Shown: positions 23,960 through 33,622, counted from the first letter of the stretch. The stretch is DNA of 63,375 nt from Oscillospiraceae bacterium (GCA_902778115.1 CACYWG010000009.1:1-63375), one strand, 5' to 3'. Numbers and translations are program-made. Notes: generated by a model not told the origin, from the sequence alone.

Positions 23960-26602
23960 ATGAGCGAATGGAAACGCACTCAATTTTATGACACGCACGT
24001 CGCGGCCGGCGCGACGATGGTGGAGTTCGGCGGCTGGGAGATGCCCGTGCAGTATCCCAGCGGCATCGTGGCCGAACACCTCTACACCCGCCACTTCTGC
24101 TCCCTGTTCGACGTGTCCCACATGGGACGCATCCTGGTCGAGGGGCCGCAGCGGGTCGAGTTTCTGCAGCACGTGCTGACCAGCAACGTCTGCGCCCTGG
24201 ATCTCAACCGCGCCCAGTACAGCATGATTTCCGATGAAAACGGCTTCGCCGTCGACGACGCCTACCTCTACCGCTTCGAGGAGGAGCGTTTCCTGCTGGT
24301 CGTGAACGCGGGCAACACCGACAAGGACTGGGCCCATCTGTGCGCCGTGGCAAAGGACTACGACTGCACGCTGACGAACATCACCGCCGACTGGGCGGCC
24401 ATCGCCGTGCAGGGGCCGAAGAGCAAGGAGCTGCTGACGGAGCTGGCCGGCGGCCAGTCCGTCACCGAGCCGATGCGCAACGCTCTCAACACCCTCGAGC
24501 TGGAGGGCCACCGGGTCTGCGTGTCCAAGACCGGCTACACCGGCGAGCCGCTCGGCTACGAGGTCTATGTCAAAAACGAGGACTGCGTGTGGCTGTGGAA
24601 CCGCCTGATCGAGCTGGGCGCCCGCCCCGCCGGTCTCGGCGCGCGCGACACGCTGCGCATGGAGGCGGGCCTTCCCCTTTACGGGCACGAGCTCGGGCTC
24701 GACGCCGAGGGCAAGCCCATCCCCATCTTTGCCGTGCCGATCGCCCGCTTCGCGGTGAGCTTCTCCCCACTCAAGGGCGATTTCATCGGCCGCGAGGCGC
24801 TGCAGAAGCAGTCCGACGCCTATAAGCGCATCATGAACCGCGACTTTTCCGACATGGCGGCGCTGCCGCGCCGCATCCGCCCCATCACGCTGCTCGACCG
24901 CGGCGTCATGCGTGCCGGCATGCCCGTATATGACAAGGGCGAGCCGGTCGGCTGGGTCACCAGCGGCACGATGGTCCCCTACTACCGCAGTGAAAACGAG
25001 GGCCTGGAGTCCCAGTTCACCGACGACATCGTCAAGCGCGCGATCGGCCTGTGCTACATCGACAGCGACATTCTGGACAACGAGGCCGTGGAGGTCGACG
25101 TGCGCGGCCGCCGGCTGCGCGCCGTGATCCCCGAGCGGCACCTGGACAACATGGCGCCGCCCTTCGCCCGCCCGATCATCTACGGCACCGAGCTTGCCCC
25201 GCAGGAGGTTGTCTATGAGGCGGAGCCGCCGCTGAACCTGCTGCTGCGCGCCGACAGCAACCATCTCTGGCGCCAGAAGCGCTGCGTCAACCTGATCCCC
25301 TCCGAAAACACGCCCAGCCGCGCCGTGCAGCTGCTCTGCGCCAGCGACCCGAGCTGCCGCTATGCCGAGCACAAGAAGGTCAAGTCCTTCTACGACAAGG
25401 ATATCTTCTACTACCAGGGCACCGGCTTCATCGACGAGGTCGAGCGTCTGCTGGTGGACGAGATGCGCAAGTACTTCGGCTGCACTGAGGTCGAAACCCG
25501 CGTCATCAGCGGCCAGATGGCCAACACCGCCGTGTTCTCGGCGTTGATGGACTGGAAAAACCGTCTTGACCGCCGCCGCACGCCCGAGCGCCTCGGCTAT
25601 GTGATGAACAACCACATCATCCGCGGCGGCCACCTCTCCGCCCAGCCGATGGGCGCGCTGCACGACTACATCGCCGTCGACCCCGTCACCGAGCGCAGCG
25701 CCATTGTCAACTTCCCGGTCTGCAAAGACAACATCTACAAGACCGACGTGGAGGAGACCAAAAAGCTCATCGACCAGTACCGGCCCGAGTTCATCATCTT
25801 CGGCAAGAGCATGATCATCCAGAAGGAGCCCGTCAGCGAGATCCGCCGCTTTGTGGACGAGCAGAAGATCCCCACGACCATCATGTACGACATGGCGCAC
25901 GTCCTGGGTCTGGTGGGCGATTATTTCCAGAAGCCCTTCGAGGAGGGCGCCGAGATCGTCACCGGCTCCACGCACAAGACCTTCTTCGGCCCGCAGCGCG
26001 GCGTGATCGCCGTCAACTACAAAGAGGACGAGCTCAAGTACGGCCTCTGGCACAGCATCGAAAACCGCGCCTTCCCCGGCAGCGTCTCCAACCACCATCT
26101 GGGCACGCAGCTGGGCCTGCTGATGGCCGCCTATGAGATGAACGCCTTCAAGGACGAGTATCAGAAGGCCGTCATCGAAAACGCCAAGTACTTCGCCAAA
26201 GCGCTCGCGGCCCAGGGGCTGGAGGTCTGCGGCGATCCCGCCATCGATTACACCGAGACGCACCAGGTGCTCGTGAAGGTCGGCTACGGCAGCGGCGCCG
26301 AGATCGCCCGGAGGCTGGAGAACAACAACATCATCGTCAACTATCAGGCGCTGCCCGACGAGGAGGGCTTCACCGCCTCCGGCGCGCTGCGCATGGGCGT
26401 GAGCGAGATGACCCGCTTCGGCTTCGGTCCGAAGGAGTTCGACCGCCTGGCCGGGCTGATGGCCGAGTGCATCCTGCACGGAACGCACATCGGTCAGGCC
26501 GTCTCCGATCTGCGCAAGGACTACACCGAGATGCTTTACTGCTTCAAAGACGAGGCCTTTACCGAAACGCTCGAGGACTTCGCCGGGCGGATCGGGTTCT
26601 GA
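23960..26602 (+). CDS. gcvT-glyA: Aminomethyltransferase (GcvT) fused to serine hydroxymethyltransferase
   Basis: 880 residues encoding two enzymes. Residues about 1-420 are GcvT: FGGWEMPVQYPSGIVAEH, FDVSHMGRI, GYTGEPLGYEVYV, LGARDTLRMEAGLPLYGHEL. It moves the aminomethyl carbon from GcvH to tetrahydrofolate. From about 430 the sequence is a divergent SHMT: NLIPSENTPSRAVQ, YQGTGFIDEVERLL, YDMAHVLGLVG and the PLP lysine K673 in GSTHKTFFGPQRG. SHMT joins methylene-THF with glycine to give serine. The frame is continuous with no internal stop or start signal. GGGAGG before ATG 23960 sets the start; the longer frame would include the riboswitch. First gene of the glycine operon. Confidence 0.93.
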   Translation: MSEWKRTQFYDTHVAAGATMVEFGGWEMPVQYPSGIVAEHLYTRHFCSLFDVSHMGRILVEGPQRVEFLQHVLTSNVCALDLNRAQYSMISDENGFAVDDAYLYRFEEERFLLVVNAGNTDKDWAHLCAVAKDYDCTLTNITADWAAIAVQGPKSKELLTELAGGQSVTEPMRNALNTLELEGHRVCVSKTGYTGEPLGYEVYVKNEDCVWLWNRLIELGARPAGLGARDTLRMEAGLPLYGHELGLDAEGKPIPIFAVPIARFAVSFSPLKGDFIGREALQKQSDAYKRIMNRDFSDMAALPRRIRPITLLDRGVMRAGMPVYDKGEPVGWVTSGTMVPYYRSENEGLESQFTDDIVKRAIGLCYIDSDILDNEAVEVDVRGRRLRAVIPERHLDNMAPPFARPIIYGTELAPQEVVYEAEPPLNLLLRADSNHLWRQKRCVNLIPSENTPSRAVQLLCASDPSCRYAEHKKVKSFYDKDIFYYQGTGFIDEVERLLVDEMRKYFGCTEVETRVISGQMANTAVFSALMDWKNRLDRRRTPERLGYVMNNHIIRGGHLSAQPMGALHDYIAVDPVTERSAIVNFPVCKDNIYKTDVEETKKLIDQYRPEFIIFGKSMIIQKEPVSEIRRFVDEQKIPTTIMYDMAHVLGLVGDYFQKPFEEGAEIVTGSTHKTFFGPQRGVIAVNYKEDELKYGLWHSIENRAFPGSVSNHHLGTQLGLLMAAYEMNAFKDEYQKAVIENAKYFAKALAAQGLEVCGDPAIDYTETHQVLVKVGYGSGAEIARRLENNNIIVNYQALPDEEGFTASGALRMGVSEMTRFGFGPKEFDRLAGLMAECILHGTHIGQAVSDLRKDYTEMLYCFKDEAFTETLEDFAGRIGF

Positions 26603-26645
26603 TCCTAAGAAAAACGCCTGAGAGGCATCCGTGCCGTTGTTGTGC

Positions 26646-26817
26646 ACCTCATCAGTCAGCTGCGCTGACAGCTTCCACCCCCCTCTTTGTCGGCTTCGCC
26701 GACATCTCTCCCCGCTGGGGAGAGTCTTCCCCTCAAGGGGAAGCCTGAATGGTACCCGCTTCGCGGGGAAACCCTCAGTCAGCTGCGCTGACAGCTCCCT
26801 TCTGCGGAAGGGAGCCC
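26646..26817. repeat. Palindromic repeats between gcvT-glyA and gcvH
   Basis: Contains TCAGTCAGC-TGC-GCTGACAGC twice (about 26651-26672 and 26775-26796), GTCGGC-TTC-GCCGAC, CTCTCCCC-GCT-GGGGAGAG, CTTCCCC-TCAA-GGGGAAG and TACCCGC-TTC-GCGGG. The many stems could lower readthrough or protect mRNA ends. No gene seen; gcvH has its own GGAGG site. Confidence 0.75.
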
Positions 26818-26860
26818 AAAATGAATGAAATTATTTTTAATATAAGTGGAGGTAACTGTC

Positions 26861-27238
26861 ATGAATCATCCCAGCGATCTGAAGTATACCAAGTCCCATG
26901 AATGGCTGCGCATGGAGGGCGACATCGCCGTGGTCGGCATCTCCGACTACGCGCAGGACGCCCTGGGCGACGTGGTGTTCGTCAATCTGCCCCAGGAGGG
27001 CGACGAGACCACCGCAGGCGAATCCTTCGGCGACGTGGAGTCCGTCAAGGCCGTCAGCGAGCTGATCTGCCCCGTCAGCGGCACGGTCTGCGCCGTGAAC
27101 GAGGATCTGCTGGACGCGCCGGAGCTGTTAAACCAGGACCCCTATGCCGCCTGGATCATCAAGGTGGAGAATGTGAGCGAGACCGAGGAGCTGCTGGAGG
27201 CCGACGAGTACGAGGCCCTCTGCGCTGCCGAGCACTGA
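26861..27238 (+). CDS. gcvH: Glycine cleavage system H protein
   Basis: 125 residues. The lipoylated lysine is K63 in [13 protein letters not shown] carries the aminomethyl group on its lipoyl arm between the P, T and L enzymes. The start [15 protein letters not shown] is chosen over an in-frame codon 15 bases upstream because of the GGAGG spacing. Confidence 0.97.
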   Translation: MNHPSDLKYTKSHEWLRMEGDIAVVGISDYAQDALGDVVFVNLPQEGDETTAGESFGDVESVKAVSELICPVSGTVCAVNEDLLDAPELLNQDPYAAWIIKVENVSETEELLEADEYEALCAAEH

Positions 27239-27268
27239 GCCATTGCCCACCGAAACGGAGAACAGAGC

Positions 27269-28582
27269 ATGAGTTACGTTCCATCCACCCCGGCCGAGCG
27301 GCAGGAGATGCTCCGCGCCGTCGGTGCGGAGGACTTTAAGGCGCTGTACCGCGACGTGCCGCAGGAGGTGCTGCTCGACCGCCCGCTCGATCTGCCGGAG
27401 GGCATGAGCGAGCTGGAGATGAGCCGCAGGATGAGCGAAATGGCGGCCAAGAACCGCCTCTTCCCCACCGTTCTGCGCGGCGCGGGCGCCTATGACCACT
27501 ACATTCCCGCCGTCGTCCGCTCCATCCCTGCGAAGGAGGAATTCCTCACCGCCTACACGCCCTACCAGGCCGAAATGAGCCAGGGCGTGCTGCAGTCCAT
27601 CTTTGAATACCAGACCATGATCTGCGAGCTGACGGGCATGGACGTGTCCAACGCCTCCGTCTACGACGGCGCCACCGCCGCCGCCGAGGCCGCCGCCATG
27701 TGCCGCGACCGCAGGCGCCGCGTGACCCTGATCTCCGCCGCCGCGCACCCCGACACGCTGGGCACCGTGCGCACCTACTGCTACGGCACCGGCGACGAGC
27801 TGCGGATCGTGCCGATGAAGGACGGGAAGACCGATATCGAGGCCCTGCGCGCCATGCTCACGCCGGAGGTCGCCTCCTTCTACGTTCAGCAGCCGAACTT
27901 CTACGGCCAGCTGGAGGACGCGGAGGCGCTCGGCGCGCTGGTGCACGAGGCCGGCGCCCTGTACGTCATGGGCTGCAACCCCATTTCCCTCGGCATCCTG
28001 AAGACCCCGCGCGACTGCGGCGCGGACGTCGCCGTCGGCGAGGGCCAGCCGCTGGGCATGCCGCTCGGCTTCGGCGGCCCCTTCCTCGGCTTCATGGCCA
28101 CAACTACCAAAAACATGCGCAAGCTGCCCGGCCGCATCGTCGGCGAGACGGTGGACAGCCGCGGCGAGCGCGCCTACGTGCTGAGCCTGCAGGCCCGCGA
28201 GCAGCACATCCGCCGCGAGAAGGCCAGCAGCAACATCTGCTCCAACGAGGCGCTGTGCGCGCTGACCGCTGCGGTGTATCTGGCCACGGTCGGCCCGGAG
28301 GGACTGGCCGAGGCTGCGCGCCAGTGTATGGCCAAGGCGCACTACCTGTGCCGGAAGCTCTGCGGGATCGAAGGCGTGGAGCTGGTCTACACCGGCGAAT
28401 ACTTCCACGAATTCGTCACTACCCTGCCCCGCCGCGACGAAGTGCTGAAGGCGCTGGAGGACGCCGGGATCCTCGGCGGACTGCCCATGGAGGAGGGCGT
28501 GCTGTGGTGCGCCACCGAGAAGCAGAGCCGCGAAGAGCTCGATCGCGCCGTTGCGATCGTGAAGGAGGTGCTGGCCGGATGA
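27269..28582 (+). CDS. gcvPA: Glycine dehydrogenase (decarboxylating) subunit 1
   Basis: 437 residues, the N-terminal half of split P protein. It has the family start SYVPSTPAERQEMLRAVG, YTPYQAEMSQGVLQSIFEYQ and DGATAAAEAA. P protein decarboxylates glycine with PLP and loads GcvH; this subunit completes the active site but does not bear the PLP lysine. It follows gcvH by 30 bases and overlaps gcvPB by 4 bases (ATGA). Confidence 0.97.
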   Translation: MSYVPSTPAERQEMLRAVGAEDFKALYRDVPQEVLLDRPLDLPEGMSELEMSRRMSEMAAKNRLFPTVLRGAGAYDHYIPAVVRSIPAKEEFLTAYTPYQAEMSQGVLQSIFEYQTMICELTGMDVSNASVYDGATAAAEAAAMCRDRRRRVTLISAAAHPDTLGTVRTYCYGTGDELRIVPMKDGKTDIEALRAMLTPEVASFYVQQPNFYGQLEDAEALGALVHEAGALYVMGCNPISLGILKTPRDCGADVAVGEGQPLGMPLGFGGPFLGFMATTTKNMRKLPGRIVGETVDSRGERAYVLSLQAREQHIRREKASSNICSNEALCALTAAVYLATVGPEGLAEAARQCMAKAHYLCRKLCGIEGVELVYTGEYFHEFVTTLPRRDEVLKALEDAGILGGLPMEEGVLWCATEKQSREELDRAVAIVKEVLAG

Positions 28583-29997
28583 AGCTGATTTTTGAAAAGA
28601 GCGTGAAGGGCCGGCACTGCGACCTGCTGCCCAAGTGCGACGTCGACCTTGTCGAGCTGCCGGAGAGCCTGCGCCGCGAGACGGCGCCCGCCCTGCCGGA
28701 GCTGAGCGAGGTGGACGTGGCGCGCCACTACACCGAGCTCAACCACCGCGTGCACGGCGTCAACTGCGGCTTCTACCCCCTCGGCTCCTGCACGATGAAG
28801 TACAATCCCCGCATCGACGAGGACATGGCTTCCCTGCCCGGCTTTGCGGGCGTGCATCCCCTGGCCCCGGCCTATGCGGTTGAGGGCTGCCGCGAGGTGC
28901 TCGACACCGCCGCGCGCTATCTCTGCGAGCTGACCGGCATGCAGGGCATGACTTTCCAGCCTGCCGCCGGCGCTCACGGCGAATTCACCGGGGTGCTGCT
29001 CATCAAGCAGTACCACGACAAGCGCGGCGACGTAAAGCGCCGCAAGATCATCGTCCCCGACTCCGCCCACGGCACCAACCCCGCCACCGCCGCGATGTGC
29101 GGCTTTGAAGTGGTGAACATTCCCTCCGCGCCCAACGGCTGCGTCGATCTGGAGGCGCTGAAGGCCGTGCTCGGCGAGGACACCGCGGGATTGATGCTCA
29201 CGAACCCCAACACCGTCGGCATCTTCGACGAAAACATCCTTGAAATCACCCGTCTGGTGCACGAGGCAGGCGGCCTGTGCTACTACGACGGCGCCAACCT
29301 CAACGCGATCATGGGCGTGGTCCGGCCCGGCGATATGGGCTTTGACTGCGTCCACATGAACCTGCACAAGACCTTCGCCACGCCGCACGGCGGCGGCGGC
29401 CCCGGCGCCTGCGCCGTCGGCTGCAAGGATTTTCTTTGCGAGTTCCTTCCCGCTTCTGCTTTGATGGAGGGTCCCGGCCATATCCAGGTGCGTTCCTTTG
29501 CCGGCAACTTCCTGGTGGTCGTGCGCGCGCTGAGCTATCTGCTTTCTCTCGGCCGCGAGGGCATCCCCGAGGCCGCGCAGAACGCCGTGCTCAACGCCAA
29601 TTACCTGATGCGCCGCATCCAGGGCAGCTTTGACCTGGCCTTCGACCGGGTGTGCATGCACGAATTTGTGCTCGATCTGAGCCGCTTCAAAAAAGAGACC
29701 GGCGTGAGCGCGCTGGACGTGGCCAAGTCGCTGATCGACTACGGCATGCACCCGCCCACGATGTACTTCCCGCTGATCGTCCACGAGGCGCTGATGCTCG
29801 AGCCCACCGAGACCGAGAGCAAGGAGACCCTGGACTGGGCGGCGGATATCTTCCGCGCGCTCTATGAGCTGGGCTATACCGATCCCGAGACCATGCACGA
29901 GGCGCCGCACCATGCGCAGATCGGCCGCCCGGACGAGGTGCGCGCGGCGCGCAATCCGATCCTGCGCTGGCAGAAGCCGGAGGGCTGCCATGGCTGA
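28579..29997 (+). CDS. gcvPB: Glycine dehydrogenase (decarboxylating) subunit 2
   Basis: 472 residues, the PLP-bearing half of P protein, with K264 in HMNLHKTFATPHGGGGPG and the glycine-rich loop next to it. ATG 28579 overlaps the gcvPA stop. The last codons overlap the lpd start by 8 bases, so gcvPA-gcvPB-lpd are translationally linked. Confidence 0.97.
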   Translation: MKLIFEKSVKGRHCDLLPKCDVDLVELPESLRRETAPALPELSEVDVARHYTELNHRVHGVNCGFYPLGSCTMKYNPRIDEDMASLPGFAGVHPLAPAYAVEGCREVLDTAARYLCELTGMQGMTFQPAAGAHGEFTGVLLIKQYHDKRGDVKRRKIIVPDSAHGTNPATAAMCGFEVVNIPSAPNGCVDLEALKAVLGEDTAGLMLTNPNTVGIFDENILEITRLVHEAGGLCYYDGANLNAIMGVVRPGDMGFDCVHMNLHKTFATPHGGGGPGACAVGCKDFLCEFLPASALMEGPGHIQVRSFAGNFLVVVRALSYLLSLGREGIPEAAQNAVLNANYLMRRIQGSFDLAFDRVCMHEFVLDLSRFKKETGVSALDVAKSLIDYGMHPPTMYFPLIVHEALMLEPTETESKETLDWAADIFRALYELGYTDPETMHEAPHHAQIGRPDEVRAARNPILRWQKPEGCHG

Positions 29998-31396
29998 CTA
30001 TCAGCTTCTGGTCATCGGCGCCGGGCCCGGCGGCTACACCGCCGCCCTGCGCGCCGCCCGGCTCGGCATCAAAACGGCCGTCGTCGAGGCGCGCGAGGCA
30101 GGCGGCACCTGCGTCAACCGCGGCTGCGTGCCGACCAAAACCCTGCTGCACGCCTCCGAGCTCTATCACGCCGCCAAAGAGGGCGCGGCCTTCGGCATCC
30201 ACGCCGATGGCCTGCGCGCCGATATCGGCGGGATCTTCGCCCATAAGCGCGAGGTGAGCCGCACGCTGTCCCAGGGCGTGGAGAGCCTGCTGAAAGCCGC
30301 GAAGGTGCCGCTGCTGCGCGGCCGCGCGCAGATCACGGCGCCGCACGAAGTCACGATCACCGATGCGGAAGGGAGCACGAGCGTCTGCACCGCCGACCAC
30401 ATCCTGATCGCGACCGGCGCAGCGCCCGCTCGCCCGCCGATCCCCGGCATCGCTCTTGCGCTGACAAGCGACGATATCCTGGAAAGCGATGGAAAAATGT
30501 TCCGCTCCCTGGTCATCATCGGCGGCGGCGTGATCGGCATCGAATTTGCCTGCTTCTACGCCGATCTCGGCTGCGAAGTGACCGTCATCGAGGCGCTCGA
30601 CCGGCTGCTGCCGGTCATGGACCGCGAGCTCGGGCAGAATCTGGGCCAGCTGCTGAAAAAGCATGGCGTCCGGGTGCTCACCGGTGCCCGCGTGCAGCGC
30701 ATCGAAGAAGCGGATGATGGTCTGCGCGTTGCCTTTGAGGCGAAAAGCGGCGCGGAAGAGATCGCCGCGGAGGCGGTCATCTGCGCCATTGGCCGCAAGC
30801 CCTGCCTGGACGGCCTGTTTGCCGAAGGGCTGCAGCCGAAGACGGACGGGCCGCGGCTCGCAGTCAACGAGCGCTTCGAGACCTCGATCCCCGGCGTGTA
30901 CGCCATCGGCGACGCGGCCTGCCCGGTGCAGTTTGCGCACCTGGCCGCCGCGCAGGGCGAAAGCTTTGCGGAGCTGCTGGCCGGACTGACACCGGAGCGT
31001 GAGCTCAGCCTGGTGCCGAGCTGCGTGCACTGCCGCCCGGAGATCGCCGTCGTCGGTCTTTCCGAGGCGGAGGCCAAGGCGGCGGGCATCCCCGTCAAGG
31101 TCGGCAAGTGCGTCATGGGCGGCAACGCCCGCACCCTGGTTCTGAATCCCGGCCGCAGCTTTATGAAGATCCTTGCCCATGCCGAGAGCGGCGTGCTCCT
31201 CGGCGCGCAGCTGATGTGCCCCAACGCCTCTGACATCATCTCCCAGCTTGGCGAGGCGATCGCCAACCGCATGACGCCCCGGCAGCTTTTGCGGGCCATG
31301 CGGCCGCACCCGACCTTTGAAGAAGCGCTCGGCGACGCGCTGAGCGATCTGGATACAAAACTCAACAAATCATATTTTTTTCAGGAGGAACTCAGC
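29990..31396 (+). CDS. lpd: Dihydrolipoamide dehydrogenase, reading in frame into serC
   Basis: L protein of glycine cleavage: reoxidises dihydrolipoyl-GcvH and reduces NAD+. About 469 residues to the serC start: FAD-binding GAGPGGYTAALRAAR (10-24), redox-active Cys41 and Cys46 in GGTCVNRGCVPTK, NAD-binding VIIGGGVIGIEFA, second FAD motif YAIGDAA and the catalytic C-terminal HPTFEEALGDAL. After SDLDTKLNKSYFF there is no stop codon; the frame passes through the serC ribosome site and enters serC at ATG 31397. Deleting one T from the T7 run at 31375-31381 would create a TGA overlapping that ATG. Confidence 0.9.
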
Positions 31397-32485
31397 ATGA
31401 ATTACGGTCGTACCTATAACTTCTCCGCCGGCCCCGCCATGATGCCGGAACCCGTTCTGGAAGAGATCCGGGACGAAATGATGAACTACCGCGGCAGCGG
31501 TATGTGCGTGATGGAGATGTCCCACCGCTCCAAGGTCTTCCAGCAGATCGTTGACGAGGCCGAAGCCGATCTGCGCGCGCTGATGAACATCCCCGACAAC
31601 TACAAGGTGCTCTTTATGCAGGGCGGCGCCACGCTGCAGTTTGCCGCCATCCCCTGGAACCTGATGAAAAACGGCAAGGCCGTCTACATTGAGACCGGCG
31701 CCTGGTCCAAAAAGGCCATCGACGAGGCGAAGAAATACGGCGAGGTCATCGTCGCCGCCAGCTCCAAGGACAAGAATTTCAGCTATATCCCCGACGTGTC
31801 CGATCTGGACATCCCCGAGGACGCCGACTACGTCTACATCTGCGAGAACGAGACCATCCACGGCCTGACCTACCAGAAGCTGCCCAACACCAAGGGCCAC
31901 ATCCTCGTCTCCGACCAGAGCTCCATGTTCCTCTCCAAGCCCTGCAACGTCGCCGACTACGGCCTGATCTACGCGGGCGTGCAGAAGAACGTCGGCCCCG
32001 CCGGCATGAGCGTCATCATCATTCGTGAGGATCTGATCCGCGAGGATCTGGACCCGAAGATGCCCGTCTACATGCGCTATGACATCCAGGCGGCCAACGG
32101 CTCGATGTACAACACCCCGAACTGCTGGGCCATCTACTGCTGCGGCAAGGTGTTCCACTACCTGCGCGAGATCGGCGGCCTGGAGGAGATGGCGCGCCGC
32201 AACGAGGAGAAGGCGAAGATCCTCTACGACTTCCTCGACGAGTCCAAAATGTTCCGCGGCACGGTCGAGAAGAAGGACCGGAGCCTCATGAACGTGCCCT
32301 TCGTGACCGAGAGCGCCGAGCTCGACGCCGAAGTGGTCAAGGCCACCAAGGCCGCCGGCTACGACAACCTCAAGGGCCACAAGAGCGTGGGCGGCCTGCG
32401 CGCGAGCATCTACAACGCCATGCCCAAGGAGGGCGTGGAAGCCCTGGTCGAATTCCTGAAGAAGTTCGAAGCCGAGCACAAGTAA
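31397..32485 (+). CDS. serC: Phosphoserine aminotransferase
   Basis: 362 residues; converts 3-phosphohydroxypyruvate and glutamate to phosphoserine with PLP. Signatures: YNFSAGPAMMPEPVLEEI at the start, EMSHRSKVF, QGGATLQFAAIPWNL and PLP lysine K197 in AGVQKNVGPAG. CAGGAGGAACTCAGC before the ATG shows it can be initiated independently, but the upstream lpd frame is open into it, so a fused product is also possible. Confidence 0.96.
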   Translation: MNYGRTYNFSAGPAMMPEPVLEEIRDEMMNYRGSGMCVMEMSHRSKVFQQIVDEAEADLRALMNIPDNYKVLFMQGGATLQFAAIPWNLMKNGKAVYIETGAWSKKAIDEAKKYGEVIVAASSKDKNFSYIPDVSDLDIPEDADYVYICENETIHGLTYQKLPNTKGHILVSDQSSMFLSKPCNVADYGLIYAGVQKNVGPAGMSVIIIREDLIREDLDPKMPVYMRYDIQAANGSMYNTPNCWAIYCCGKVFHYLREIGGLEEMARRNEEKAKILYDFLDESKMFRGTVEKKDRSLMNVPFVTESAELDAEVVKATKAAGYDNLKGHKSVGGLRASIYNAMPKEGVEALVEFLKKFEAEHK

Positions 32486-32486
32486 A

Positions 32487-32636
32487 TTCAATCGTGAAAC
32501 AGCGTTTCACGATTGAGTAACTCGCGCTTATCGCGCAAGGCTCACGAGGGAATCGCCTTGCTTGGTCGGCGCGAGGGCTCGCTCTGCTCGCCAAAGGTGT
32601 TTTTGAGGCGGCAAAGCTGCCTCAAAAACGATTGAA
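32487..32636. repeat. Hairpin-rich element with short terminal inverted repeats between serC and serA
   Basis: TTCAATCG at 32487-32494 and CGATTGAA at 32629-32636 are inverted repeats. Inside are a perfect 13-bp hairpin (32488-32500 with 32504-32516), GCAAGGC..GCCTTGC-type arms around 32538-32560, and a 14-bp hairpin (32599-32612 with 32616-32629). Layout resembles the elements at 37632 and 53465, but the sequence does not. No coding frame of merit. Confidence 0.65.
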
Positions 32637-32698
32637 AATCTACCCACAAAATGCGCTTCGCCATGCGCGAAGCATCAAAACAACGGAGGATTTTTGCT

Positions 32699-33607
32699 AT
32701 GAAGATTCTGGTTACCGACGGAATGGATAAGAAGGCGCTGGCCACGCTGCGCGAGATGGGCAACGAGGTCGTCGAGCAGTTCTATGAGCCCGATGCGCTG
32801 GGCGCCGCGCTGAAGGACTTTGACGCGGTGGTCGTGCGCTCCAAGACCAAGGTGCGCGCCAATCATATCGACGAGGCCGCCGAAGGCCGCCTGAAGCTCA
32901 TCATCCGCGGCGGCGTGGGCGTGGACAACATCGACGTGGCCTATGCCGAATCCAAGGGCATGACCGTGAAGAACACCCCGCGCGCCTCTTCCCAGAGCGT
33001 GGCCGAGCTTGCCCTGGCCCACATGCTCTCCTGCGCCCGCTTCATCTCCCACGCCGGCTACACCATGCGGAGCGGCCTCTGGGAAAAGAAGACCTACGGC
33101 AAGGGCTTTGAGATCTGCGGCAAGACCATCGGCATCATCGGCTACGGCCGCATCGGCTCCTGCCTGGGCAGGATGTGCCAGGCCCTCGGCATGACCGTGA
33201 TCGCCTACGGCGCCCACCACGAGCCGGGCACCACCGCCCGCGACGGCGTGCCCTACGTCAGCCTGGACGAGCTGCTCGAGCGCTCCGACTTCGTCTCCGT
33301 CCACGCCCCCGCGGCCGAAGGCCCGATCATCAACGCAGACACCATTGCCAAGATGAAGGACGGCGTGGTCATCATCAACACCTCCCGCGGCGCCAATCTC
33401 GACGAGGCCGCCCTGCTCGAGGCGCTCGACTCCGGCAAGGTCCGCGCCGCCGGCCTCGACGTCTGGGCCACCGAGCCCTCCACCAACGCCGCGCTCTACG
33501 GCCATCCCCACGTCTCCTGCACGCCGCACATCGGCGCCCAGACCGGCGAGGCCCAGGCCCGCATCGGCCAGGAGATCGTGGAGATCATCAGCTCCTTCGG
33601 CAAGTAA
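32699..33607 (+). CDS. serA: D-3-phosphoglycerate dehydrogenase, short form without ACT domain
   Basis: 302 residues; oxidises 3-phosphoglycerate to 3-phosphohydroxypyruvate, the first step to serine. Seen are the substrate-domain IIRGGVGVDNIDV, the NAD loop GKTIGIIGYGRIGSCLGRM, and INTSRGANLDEAAL; the catalytic His lies in CTPHIGAQT. The ACT and ASB domains used for serine feedback in longer SerA proteins are absent, so it may not be inhibited by serine. Start ATG 32699 follows ACGGAGG. DUF1015 gene begins 15 bases later. Confidence 0.94.
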   Translation: MKILVTDGMDKKALATLREMGNEVVEQFYEPDALGAALKDFDAVVVRSKTKVRANHIDEAAEGRLKLIIRGGVGVDNIDVAYAESKGMTVKNTPRASSQSVAELALAHMLSCARFISHAGYTMRSGLWEKKTYGKGFEICGKTIGIIGYGRIGSCLGRMCQALGMTVIAYGAHHEPGTTARDGVPYVSLDELLERSDFVSVHAPAAEGPIINADTIAKMKDGVVIINTSRGANLDEAALLEALDSGKVRAAGLDVWATEPSTNAALYGHPHVSCTPHIGAQTGEAQARIGQEIVEIISSFGK

Positions 33608-33622
33608 GAGCGGAGAAAAGAC

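Noticed and set aside
23876..26647. A 923-codon open frame on the minus strand
   Set aside because: It is the mirror of the GcvT-SHMT gene. GC-rich codon use removes stops on the opposite strand; the translation has repetitive V/A/D/G/L content and no family signature. The same holds for other long antisense frames, e.g. 16045-18060, 18642-21185, 32675-34882, 45212-47488, 50358-53459 and 59824-62322.
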